Assembly (NCBI RefSeq): GCF_000003605.2
Contig: NW_003124898.1
Span: 168,844-180,527, forward strand
Direction of reading: 5' to 3'
Source of the DNA: Saccoglossus kowalevskii
Taxonomy: Eukaryota > Hemichordata > Enteropneusta > Harrimaniidae
DNA length: 11,684 bases
The position numbers were made by a program, and so were the translations under genes. Below, in pieces: positions 1 to 7,440 of the stretch (the first letter of the stretch is position 1; every line of letters begins with the position of its first letter). Under the pieces are notes generated by a model. It did no database searches. It was not told the DNA's origin and saw nothing but the letters and a program-made list of their open reading frames with translations.

Positions 1-153
1 AAGAGGGCGAACGTTGCGAATACTTCAAACGATTAGCAGACCAATTTGACAACTGGACCGTGCATATATGCGTTCCCTTTTACCCCAGTGTTGCCGGAGC
101 CTCTTCCCGCAAGGTCACCTTCAGAAAACCAATGCTGCAACGCATCTGGAAAT
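1..153 (+). CDS. GDAP1: GDAP1-like internal exon (5' partial)
   Basis: Read from base 3, the frame is open to a good donor (AAAT|GTGAGT) after base 153 and ends in phase 1. It encodes about 50 residues including CEYFKRLADQFDNW and ends LQRIWK. The segment fits the GDAP1 region just before the interdomain loop, where relatives have a Y-(R/K)-x-L helix followed by an aromatic/His-Pro stretch; here the order is FKRL, DNWTV, PFYP. Identity to the vertebrate protein is low, so the assignment rests mainly on frame, phase and position: the one leftover base joins the two leading bases of the next exon to make a Ser codon. The upstream gene lies outside the window, so no start codon or promoter is visible. 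It could instead be a chance open frame, but the matching splice phase argues against that. Confidence 0.6.
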
Positions 154-211
154 GTGAGTAAATGATGGGTGTGGTCATTGTGTCACGTATGTGCGAAGAG
201 TTGTGCACTCT

Positions 212-282
212 CCACACAGGGGGCGTTTTCTCCCCCAGCATGCTTCACGTACGTAAGCTGGGAGTAAACGCCGTCTGTGTGG
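212..282. repeat. Imperfect inverted repeat (hairpin) in intron 1
   Basis: The arms 212-239 and 257-282 are near-perfect reverse complements. Both read CCACACAG..GGCGTTT.CTCCC..CAGC when put on one strand, with two or three substitutions and a 2-base length difference. The loop is 17 bases (240-256). No clear target-site duplication is seen. It could be a folded-back MITE remnant or an RNA hairpin in the primary transcript. Confidence 0.75.
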
Positions 283-617
283 TGTGTAAAATTTGGACCC
301 GCGCCGCAACAATAAACTTTGCTATCTTGTGTGCACTCACTAACAGTGCGCGTTCGAAGTTTTCTTGTGATGAAACCATGAAAGTTTCTAATCCTCCGGG
401 CGGAGCCACGTCACAAGACGTTCCACGTTGCTAAGACGCGCACCACTGTACCATGCATTTTTTATGGGCTCTGTGCGCGCTGCTGTTGAACGACGGTCGA
501 GCCGGTGAAAATTCGAGAAAACAACACAACTCAACTTTGAAGTAATCCTGAACAACCGAATTTATATATGTTACACATGCAGGGCTAATCTTGTTACACT
601 GTTCATGGGAGTCTCAA

Positions 618-692
618 CAACCATCGCAAAGTACCGTTTTCTGCGAGTTTTTGGCCTTTGTTTTCACCGCGATGGTTGCCAGGCGGTGAAAA
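618..692. repeat. Two mutually exclusive perfect 10-bp inverted repeats
   Basis: CAACCATCGC (618-627) pairs with GCGATGGTTG (669-678). TTTTCACCGC (661-670) pairs with GCGGTGAAAA (683-692). The two pairings share bases 669-670, and each sequesters part of the other's stem or loop, so both cannot form fully in one RNA. The motif CGGTGAAAA also occurs near 502. No function is assigned. Confidence 0.6.
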
Positions 693-1187
693 TGCCCGGA
701 TGTCCGCCCTCCCCCGAGAATATGCACTGGCTGCTTCGTACATTCAATAATAATCAATGCACTTGCGTATTAGTGTTTTTTATTTTTTTTCATTCAACTA
801 GTACTATTCTGTGTTCTGCAAACGCAACATTTTAGTGCATGATAAATCACAATCCAATTTGTTCTACAGTGTGGAGTATCGAACAAAAATATATTCAAAA
901 ATTTGTTCTCGTCTGTATATTTATTCAGTTCTGTTATTCGACATTCTATGATGTATCGTGTTCCTCAGAGAATGTACATGTTTCCATTGGTCGATTTTCC
1001 CCCACATTTAAATTTAAAACATTATAATACAGAATACAGTCGCGTCAAGTTTTTTTTTGCGCATTTTAGAATATGGGATGCTGTATTACGAGAAATACAT
1101 ATTCACATATGTAAATTTCCTCAGAAAATCCGGCGACGCAATGTTTAGAGTAAACTCTATTCATTTACACGTACTCTTACTTCACAG

Positions 1188-1391
1188 CAAGAAGAGAGGT
1201 TCTGCCGGGCAAGTGCGAACAGTACGCAGCACAGTATCCGGAACTAAAAGACGCTTACTACAAGAAGAAGGCGGAATTCGATATCATGCCAGAGCAACCA
1301 GAAGTGGAAAAAATGAAGGAGGTCCTGACAACTACTGAAGACATCATGACTAAGATGGAGCAAGAACTGGGACAGATTGAAGAGAAACACG
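1188..1391 (+). CDS. GDAP1: GDAP1-like internal exon (interdomain loop and helix)
   Basis: This exon follows a pyrimidine-rich acceptor (TTACTTCACAG) and ends at donor G|GTAGGC, with phase 1 at both ends. It encodes about 67 residues. It includes VLPGKCEQYAAQYPELKDAY followed by a Lys-rich run (YYKKKAEF) and an acidic/amphipathic helix ending ELGQIEEKH. GDAP1 proteins differ from ordinary GSTs by an extra segment between the thioredoxin-like N domain and the all-helical C domain. The pattern NPxLxxAY-x-K-K followed by a KxLxxxLxxVExEL-type helix belongs there, and this exon matches that layout. Charge pattern and exon junctions fit the next exon exactly (H-G-K-D-F-W-L-C-G). I see no frameshift or stop, so it appears functional. 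The paralogue GDAP1L1 is an alternative label; invertebrates usually have a single pre-duplication member. Confidence 0.88.
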
Positions 1392-1995
1392 GTAGGCAAA
1401 CTGAACTGTGAATGGCGTCTCTAAAAGTCGGTGTTTTAATTGTCAACATTCCAACTCATTCTCTCTCGGTATCTTGTCTATATGGAACATTTACGTAATC
1501 CTTCCGCTATAATAAAAGTAGTGGTTTGACGTATTGGGAAGCCTTATGTTGTTGTTGTTATAATAATATCCTAGTTTATCATTGTTTTAAATATGCATTT
1601 TATTATTATTTTTATTTATTATTTGTTTGCTGATTGAGATCATGCTGAATTGTTCGAGTTACGGATATCGAGTTACGAAAAATGTGGACGTTCAACAAAA
1701 AACAAAATGCATGTTGCCCATAACTCGAAGTTCTGTTAACTGTTAATTGAACATCGAGTTACAATTTGGGTGTGGTTTCACAAAAGTGGACGTAGTTTCA
1801 AAAATATGGGCGTGGTCATTTCTGTATCTCGATGTTTTCGTAACTCGATGTTCGTAACTCGATGTATACATCAGTCATGTTCGTCGATTTTTCATGCCAT
1901 TTTCAAGTATGCTTACTATATGTTCAGTTTGGAAATGTGGAAAAAAAACGATTATTAAATTAAGATTAAATATTGTGTTTTGTCTTCGTTACCAG
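1392..1995 (+). other. Intron 2 of the GDAP1-like gene
   Basis: The intron runs from GTAGGC at 1392 to CTTCGTTACCAG ending at 1995, 604 bp, phase 1. It is AT-rich and contains the 209-bp inverted-repeat element at 1654-1862. Nothing else in it looks coding. Confidence 0.85.
1654..1862. mobile_element. MITE-like element with 28-bp terminal inverted repeats
   Basis: The left arm 1654-1681 is the reverse complement of the right arm 1835-1862 with two mismatches in 28 bp. Each arm holds two tandem copies of an ~13-bp motif with core CGTAACTCGA. A second, nested inverted pair lies inside: TAACTCGAAGTTC near 1721 against GAACATCGAGTTA near 1750. Between them, 1768-1817 holds about three ~19-bp units of the type GGTGTGGTTTCACAAAAGT. 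The flanking bases show TGT on both sides, too short to be convincing as a target-site duplication. There is no coding capacity, so if mobile it would be non-autonomous. Confidence 0.6.
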
Positions 1996-2285
1996 GTAAA
2001 GACTTTTGGCTTTGCGGAGAGAGGTTCACAGTCGCTGACATATACTGGGCCGTGGTGTTCTACCGCCTCGAAGACGACGCTCTCGCTGAACGGTTCTGGG
2101 GAAAGGGAAAGCGCCCTCGCATTGCTGCATATTTCCAGCGCTTGAAAGCGCGTGACAGCTACTACCAGTCCCTTCCCTCTCGACTCGTTATCATAGCGGG
2201 CGTACTCAAGGACAAGTTGCCAGTTCTTTTGGGAATAATTGTTCTGTTTATCGGTGTTGTTGTAGCTTTAAGTTTAGCAATGTAG
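1996..2285 (+). CDS. GDAP1: GDAP1-like terminal exon: GST C-terminal domain and tail anchor
   Basis: The exon starts after acceptor TTACCAG and ends at TAG 2283-2285, encoding about 96 residues. GDAP1 family proteins sit in the mitochondrial outer membrane through a C-terminal anchor and influence fission and redox state. Visible landmarks are WLCGERFTVADI at the start, the signature helix of the GST C domain with its structural Asp, then FYRL and FWGKGKRPRI, matching the family's W-G-x-GKRP motif. A Tyr/Arg-rich helix follows (YFQRLKARDSYYQ). Next is an amphipathic stretch and about 22 hydrophobic residues (2217-2282) from LPVLLGII to the stop. Vertebrate GDAP1 continues past the anchor with a basic tail; here the protein ends directly in the membrane segment (ALSLAM). 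The only nearby basic residues lie before it (KDK). The frame is intact. Identity is confident at family level. Confidence 0.93.
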
Positions 2286-2635
2286 CGGCGAATTCGACAC
2301 AAAACACTGCAAGGCGCATTATTTTGAGGAAACTGCTTTTTATTTTATTTATAATTGTCATTGAAAAACAACATATTTTGCAATTTAATGATCGATTTCT
2401 TATTTTTGATTACATAACCTGGCTGTGTGTTATACACGTATCTAGAAAACATTTTTACATGATTACATAATCGGAGATATTAATGGCAGATTTAGAGAAA
2501 GTTACGTCATATTTTTGTATTGTCGGGTTTATACATTTCACTGTAATTGAAAAAAAGGAAATAGTAACCCTGGAGATAAAACCGCCCGTAAGTTATTGTT
2601 TAAATAACACTTTTATTTCTATTGTTATATTTCAT

Positions 2636-2673
2636 ATTTGACCCATACCTCGCACATGCGCGGCGCAACGACT
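2636..2673. repeat. Fragment of dispersed repeat family (GC-rich core)
   Basis: The 25-bp stretch 2649-2673 (CTCGCACATGCGCGGCGCA and on) matches 6291-6315 with two mismatches, and the bases just before it (CCATAC / TCATAT) are also similar. It is GC-rich in an AT-rich setting. It is one of four fragments here that appear to belong to the same family (see 3382, 3903 and 6206). Confidence 0.6.
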
Positions 2674-2772
2674 GTCGTCCTTTAAAGTATAACACTTAAT
2701 ACGTTTTAACTGTTACAAAGTCTTTAAGGCAAAATACAGGTGAGCAGGCAGTGGTATTTTTCGTCGTGTAGA

Positions 2773-2810
2773 GCGCCCTCTGTTCAATGCACCTGAAGTA
2801 TAGAGGGCGC
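2773..2810. promoter_or_regulatory. Inverted pair of AGAGGGCGC (CTCF-like core) motifs
   Basis: GCGCCCTCT at 2773-2781 and AGAGGGCGC at 2802-2810 are perfect 9-bp inverted copies separated by 20 bp. AGAGGGCGC is the core of the bilaterian CTCF motif, but the bases upstream of each core match the full consensus poorly. The pair may instead be terminal repeats of a tiny MITE. Confidence 0.35.
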
Positions 2811-2930
2811 AATACAAGGAAAAATGACTACGCGTAACGATAAGCACACTATAATGTTTTATTTTGACATCAATATGGTTTGTGCGTCCAGTAAAAATGA
2901 CAAATAAAAATGTGGACTTTAAAACAAAAT

Positions 2931-3381
2931 AGGTATTTTGAATAATGTATATTTTTACTTGTAGCTTTCCAATAAGTACTTACGTATATTACTTGTTTGT
3001 AAATTGAGAAAACAAATAGATTCTTTATTAATCGATAAATTTGTTTAACCTTTCAAAATATTGCTGGAAACGGGCAAATAGTACAGTGCCTTGATTGTGA
3101 CTCGCGCTTTGTATAGCTCTTTGAGTGTGGGAGTAAGGTGGATAATTGTATTTTTTCGTCAAGAAACTAATGCTTGCATTTCTGCACTTGTTCCGTTTAC
3201 ATTGTAGTATGGGACAACGAAGTTAAATAAAATGACGTTTTATATTGACTCATTAAATTACATTGTAAGTTGGTCTTTATTTTCCATTTACTCAATGATA
3301 TTCTGGTATCGGTGAGAGTGTAAACTAAAACCGATGCGAAGTGCATTGTGTTGTCTATACCCGGGCGCGAGCGGCGACCTA
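2931..3381. other. Noncoding stretch without recognised features
   Basis: AT-rich DNA with stops in all frames at short intervals. I see no conserved motif. The end (about 3330-3381) includes CCCGGGCGCGAGCGGCGACC, a GC-rich patch resembling the core at 2649 and 6291 and lying directly before repeat copy 1. Confidence 0.5.
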
Positions 3382-3604
3382 CTTTTGTCCAACTGACAGG
3401 TTGATTGACGGTCTTGCTCTCGGACAATAAAATAGCATTTTGTTTACTTGAGGCAGGGGGCTGTAAAATCCACTGAGTTGTTTCAAATAGGACCTCTTCA
3501 AGAGCGGCGCGTTGATCCACGTCCAGTACCGTGACAGAATTACGGTATCTCTGTAGATAGATAACACTGTATCAGACCCAGTTGTCTTATGTCAGATTCA
3601 AAAT
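3382..3604. repeat. Dispersed repeat family, copy 1
   Basis: It aligns along its length with 3961-4150 in direct orientation. Shared blocks include CTGACAGG, CTTGCTCTCGGACAATA, GGGGCTGTAAAATC, GAGTTGTTTC, GCGTTGATCCA, ACGGTATCTC and ATGTCAGATTCAAAA. This copy has about 18 and 14 extra bases relative to copy 2. No terminal inverted repeats, poly(A) tail or pol III boxes were recognised, so the class is unknown. Confidence 0.75.
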
Positions 3605-3902
3605 GTAGTTATAACGCACTTCTATAGCTATATCAAAGACATAAGTCTATGGATATATATTCCCTATTTGAAACAGCGATGTTTTATCGTATTGGTATTT
3701 TACGGTCGGTGGTCGTCACGCCACGCACGTGGGAGATTTATTTGTTGATGAATTCGAAGAGGGATTTCACATAACCTATTGCGTTTTCCCAGTGACAAGG
3801 ATGAATACGAGTTTTGATCTGGTCGCATTTAATGCTGACTTTTACTTCTTGGAATCCCCGTGTTCCAATCATCCCAGGAATTACCTAGCACAGTAGTGTC
3901 TT

Positions 3903-4150
3903 TGTTTTTGTACACATTGATCTGTACAACAATTAAAGTCCTCATCTTTGCTAAGTATAGCTTCAGTCCAGCTGACAGGCTAATTAACGGCCTTGCTCTC
4001 GGACAATACAATGACAGGGGCTGTAAAATCTACCGAGTTGTTTCTAATAGAGACTATTCAAGTGAGGCGCGTTGATCCATGTCTAGTACGGTATCTCCGT
4101 AGATGGATGACACTGTATTACAATTGGTTGACCGATGTCAGATTCAAAAG
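3903..4150. repeat. Dispersed repeat family, copy 2
   Basis: Bases 3961-4150 match copy 1. The preceding 3903-3955 (TTGATCTG..CAAC and TCATCTTTG blocks) matches 6225-6272. This copy therefore links the two otherwise separate repeat fragments and suggests the original element was at least ~300 bp. ORFs on both strands here are by-products of the repeat. Confidence 0.7.
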
Positions 4151-4725
4151 ACCGCGAACACAGCAAAATGATTGATACGTCTGAAACATTCACCTCATGC
4201 ATTGGAGGGGTGTTCAGAAATGCAAACACATCCCATACACGGGTACACAGGTTTCATCAACTCAAATTGCATACAAGTTTATGCCAAATATATATGAACA
4301 AATGTATTCAGTGCCTCGTCGTACAAATATATGGAGGATGGAGAAGATAAGGAGTTCTATCATCGCACTAACATAACAGTATACTTCGCAAATGGATTGT
4401 AACGGTTTGTTTACCGGAGAATTTCGACCAATGCTTCGCGATTAAGGGGCCAGAAAGAGGGATAACTGCTATTTTCAAAATACCGAGTTCGCGATAACAA
4501 GTTTGTCACAAACTATGTCACCACGATCTTATGGTTAGTTAATGAGCTGTCCCGACGTCAGTCATGCCTGGTTTAACACGGACCGTGACCCGAGGATTTA
4601 ACAATGGTCTCCAAAGTCGCATGTGAAGGTTTCATACCACATTCAAGGGGTGGTGTCACGTACACATCAATTTTCTCTATTTTGGAAAACAACTTTTTAC
4701 ATGCTTGTATTTCAAAACCTTTATT
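4151..4725. other. Noncoding stretch without recognised features
   Basis: No coding signature, long repeat or RNA gene was recognised. Short ORFs near 4135-4350 and 4604-4816 have no recognisable domain and unbiased composition. Confidence 0.5.
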
Positions 4726-5110
4726 GGGGGGGGGGGGCTTACAGAAATTACAGAAAACGACATTTTACGATTTTACAGGAAATAAAATGAAAGTAACATT
4801 TACAGTAAAAAAATAGGTTTTACACTTTACAGATGAAGCAAAATTCCTAATTACATTTTTTATAATATTTTTGATAGTTTGTGTTTAATAATAAAATTGG
4901 AAATTGCGCACGAATTATGACAATTAATCTAGAAAATGCTTCATACGCTTACAAGAAATAATATTTCTATACAAATTACGGAAGAATAAAATAGCTGATT
5001 ACATTTTACACCTTGTCATAGTCTACGAATTTCCTTTTTTTTATATATATATTTAAATTACATTATTACGAAAATAAAAATTGATTACAGCTTACGAAAG
5101 TACCCCTCAT
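4726..5110. repeat. G12 run followed by a TTAC-rich low-complexity tract
   Basis: Twelve G in a row (4726-4737) are followed by about 370 bases in which TTAC occurs roughly fifteen times, mostly as TTACAG, TTACGA, TTACGG or TTACAT. A (TA) run with T7 lies near 5035. Composition is otherwise A/T with almost no C outside the TTAC words. It may be a decayed short tandem repeat. Confidence 0.55.
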
Positions 5111-5571
5111 TTTTTTGCCGACCCTCTTTATTCAATATGAACAAGGCTTGAATTTGGTTCTGGCAAAATCCTTTTGGTGGACTGATACATTTAGAGTGAG
5201 TAGTCGGCTTGGTCAAGTTTGCTAATACTGCAAATTCCAGTGTAGTGTTGAATCGGCTTTATTTTTGAGACTTTGAACACCGTAATGATGCTGACGATAT
5301 GATAATTACTATTTGATTTTAAAAAAAACCAAATCACTCTTTTTATAAATTCATTTTTAATTTGGGGGTAGTTGGATGTATATGCATGTATAAAATTGGA
5401 CTCATTGGATATATGCGTGTATAAAATAGCCCTGCTTTCCGAATGTTTTCATTGTCGTCAATGCGAAGTTTGTCTTTTTTTGTGGTGTGTAGTGTGAGAG
5501 CTTATCTTTGACTAGAGATGGTGAATGGATCTCTGCCAGTAGTAGTTTCCAATAATCCTTTCCTATAACTC
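5111..5571. other. Noncoding stretch with one short tandem pair
   Basis: No gene is visible. Bases 5372-5404 and 5405-5427 form a degenerate tandem pair: TTGGATGTATATGCATGTA, then the related TTGGATATATGCGTGTA, each followed by TAAAAT. Nothing else was recognised. Confidence 0.5.
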
Positions 5572-5585
5572 GCGCCCTCTAGTGA
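5572..5585 (-). promoter_or_regulatory. Strong CTCF-like motif
   Basis: On the minus strand the bases read TCACTAGAGGGCGC. This agrees with the conserved bilaterian CTCF core (CCACYAGRKGGCRS) at 13 of 14 positions. It is the best of the five AGAGGGCGC sites in the window. No binding evidence exists here; it is a consensus match only. Confidence 0.45.
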
Positions 5586-5660
5586 CAAAGCTATGCCTCT
5601 TTGATCTGTCGTCGTCCATCAAGGAAGATGTATTTTTAGAGAAATTTTGCTACATTCTAG

Positions 5661-6053
5661 ATGATTACACAGCCAAACACAGTGATCGATTTCAATATTG
5701 TCTTCACTCATATACGTCATTCTGATGCTACAGAAGCGCACCATCACACAGAGGGCGCTAATCATATGAATGGTGTTGAAGGTACATGTAGTTGCAAATA
5801 TTTAACTTTAAGAATATATGTTGGAAATCATATACGTCATTCTGATGCTGCAGAAGCGCACCATCACACAGAGGGCGCTAATCATCATAACCCCGCTACC
5901 GTACAGACTACTAATCCGATTATAAACTCACAAATATCCACAGAAAAATATTGGATTTCTGACACGCAGGTACGAACAACTGTTAAAGATTGTTTTGAAT
6001 TACACCATGCCAATATGAAGGGACCATCGGATTTAAAGGGTGGTAGTCATTAG
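5661..6053 (+). CDS. Hypothetical His-rich ORF with internal 19-residue repeat (doubtful)
   Basis: This open frame of 130 codons starts at ATG directly after a possible acceptor (TTCTAG) and ends at TAG 6051-6053. The motif HIRHSDATEAHHHTEGANH occurs twice, 40 residues apart, with one T-to-A change. This results from a 58-bp DNA duplication with a spacing of exactly 120 bp, which keeps the frame. No known domain, signal peptide or membrane segment was recognised. The second half (after about residue 75) is polar and unremarkable. The open frame may be a by-product of the repeats, because the repeats end abruptly at the DNA level and carry the AGAGGGCGC motif. I regard a real protein as unlikely but possible. 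Confidence 0.2.
   Translation: MITQPNTVIDFNIVFTHIRHSDATEAHHHTEGANHMNGVEGTCSCKYLTLRIYVGNHIRHSDAAEAHHHTEGANHHNPATVQTTNPIINSQISTEKYWISDTQVRTTVKDCFELHHANMKGPSDLKGGSH
5708..5765. repeat. 58-bp direct repeat, copy 1
   Basis: It matches 5828-5885 at 57 of 58 positions (A versus G in GCT(A/G)CAGAAG). Flanking bases on both sides differ between copies, so the ends are sharp. It contains AGAGGGCGC at 5750-5758. Confidence 0.9.
5828..5885. repeat. 58-bp direct repeat, copy 2
   Basis: Second copy, exactly 120 bp after the first, with one substitution. It contains AGAGGGCGC at 5870-5878. The 62 bases between the copies are unrelated to the repeat. Confidence 0.9.
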
Positions 6054-6205
6054 TGCGACATTTGTGTTGATAAACATTAATTTTTCCATAATCCAATGCG
6101 CCTTTCTAATTAAATCACGAGTACGAGTTTTTTCCTGGGCGCCACTTGCACTAATTACCACTGACGACTCCTTCAACTCTTGAAAAACACACAAAAACTA
6201 CCTAA

Positions 6206-6320
6206 TTGAAGCTTGGTGACTTCTTTAGTATGTACTCGTTGATCTGCGCAACTGTCAAAATCGTCATCTTTGTTTATATGAGACTCATATCTCGCGCATG
6301 CGCGGCGCGACGACTACCGT
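6206..6320. repeat. Dispersed repeat family, copy 3 (left part and GC-rich core)
   Basis: Bases 6225-6272 match 3903-3955, and 6291-6315 (CTCGCGCATGCGCGGCGCG and on) match 2649-2673. Having both in tandem shows that these two fragments belong to one element. The right part seen in copies 1 and 2 is absent here. Confidence 0.6.
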
Positions 6321-6809
6321 GTGATTGTGGACAAAAAAATGCTGGGCTTTACGAGCAACCAGAATTTGTTGAAGATGTTTGTTTTGTGTATCCTGGTAAT
6401 ATCTTTGGGGCGTGTTGAATACAGATGAATTTTTCAATAACACACTTATCATGAATTTCAAACTACATGTACAGACATTCACAATAAATTCTTAGTAACA
6501 CCCCACCCTACTGAGTAAGCAATATTCCCTGTGATCACTTCTAGACGTATTCACCTTTAATAGTCTCTGGTATTGTTGTACAATTCGTTGTTCTCAAATG
6601 TGGGGAAAAGGTCACATTTTACGAATATGACCCATTCAAGCTCCACTCTACTCTGTAGAAATACGTGACAATTGGTCGCCTTACGGAATATTTTAATACA
6701 AAAGAAGTTAAAGTAATCTCTTATAGACTGCATAATGTGCACAGTACGAAAGTATAAGATGAAAATTGGTGACTCGGGCGCGCCACATCTGACACATCAC
6801 CGACACGAG
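6321..6809. other. Noncoding stretch without recognised features
   Basis: Short ORFs on both strands only. No domain, repeat or RNA gene was recognised. Confidence 0.5.
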
Positions 6810-6950
6810 CACGTGCCCAAAACAAATACATGACGTCACGCCTAATGGGATGACGTATTACTAAGGAAATAGCCAATGTGTAAACGTCCACTATACGAGT
6901 AAGGCAGTGGCCGATGGATAATGGGTAACTATTTCGTTGTGCTATAAATG
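6810..6950 (+). promoter_or_regulatory. Weak promoter-like motif cluster
   Basis: In order: CACGTG (E-box, about 6810), a perfect CRE TGACGTCA (6831-6838), GATGACGTAT (a half CRE, about 6850), GCCAAT (CCAAT box, about 6871) and TATAAATG (about 6942). Order and spacing resemble an animal promoter on the + strand. No credible exon follows; the first ATG after it opens only about 31 codons. It could equally be a chance cluster or a decayed promoter inside a repeat. Confidence 0.2.
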
Positions 6951-7440
6951 CGTGTTTACGATTCTTAGACAATGGGAGGATATTTAGTTGCATGGGTGTG
7001 GCTTGACGTCTTGAATTGGGTGGGTTGTACCATGGAGGTACAAAAGCCAATATCACCAAGACGGTAACAAATAGTTACAGATTGGCGTTAAACAGTCATA
7101 AAAAGATAATGGGTATTTGACCATAATCTATACAGGCTATCACAGTACCCGCAGATTTGTTGTTGGAGATTTGCGGAGATATCAATGGAGGAACTGAAAA
7201 TTGACTATATATTATGCAAATTAGGTAATTATTATGTATAGATTTTATCACAAAATAATATGCATTGTTCTGAAGCACCGATGTACCGAGTTTCATTGAA
7301 ATCTGAGATATCGTGGAACAGACATACAGACACAAATACACGCCGACAGGGTAACTGCAAAGTGTGGGGTTCACACATAGAGACAATAATAGAGAATTAA
7401 TGATTCTGTAGCAAATGAACAAATCTGACAGGGGTCCACC
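6951..7440. other. Noncoding stretch with an interspersed-repeat-like remnant
   Basis: Bases about 7278-7345 (GATGTACCGAGTTTCATTG, then GAGATATCG and ACAGACATACAGAC) have the look of degenerate repeat tails common in marine invertebrate genomes. They weakly resemble the satellite monomer at the right end. No gene was recognised. Confidence 0.35.

Larger units (their letters stand above)
154..1187 (+). other. Intron 1 of the GDAP1-like gene
   Basis: The intron runs from GTGAGT at 154 to TTACTTCACAG ending at 1187, 1034 bp, phase 1. Short ORFs inside it show no recognisable domain and are not called as genes. It holds a 26-28 bp hairpin at 212-282 and two competing hairpins at 618-692 (separate entries). 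The part from about 730 to 1180 is AT-rich and featureless apart from the acceptor pyrimidine tract. Confidence 0.7.
2286..2930 (+). other. Probable 3' UTR of the GDAP1-like gene with candidate poly(A) signal
   Basis: The sequence after the stop is AT-rich and noncoding. The first canonical AATAAA downstream on this strand is at 2903-2908, about 620 bases after the stop. Weaker variants such as AATACA occur earlier (about 2735 and 2811). The true 3' end cannot be set from sequence alone. Confidence 0.4.

Noticed and set aside
162-434. 90-codon ORF in intron 1
   Set aside because: It begins just past a consensus donor, includes the hairpin arms and has no recognisable domain; the splice phases make this intron.
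3197-3520. 107-codon minus-strand ORF
   Set aside because: It lies over repeat copy 1, and the corresponding region of copy 2 is not conserved as a protein.
5572-5758. MITE with GCGCCCTCT terminal repeats
   Set aside because: The inverted match is only 9 bp and fails immediately inside it; no target-site duplication is visible.
6721-7059. 112-codon minus-strand ORF
   Set aside because: No recognisable domain or splice context, and it overlaps a CRE/TATA-like cluster; probably chance.
7096-7422. 108-codon minus-strand ORF rich in Cys, Tyr and Ile
   Set aside because: It overlaps an interspersed-repeat-like remnant; the composition reflects AT-rich DNA, not a protein family.
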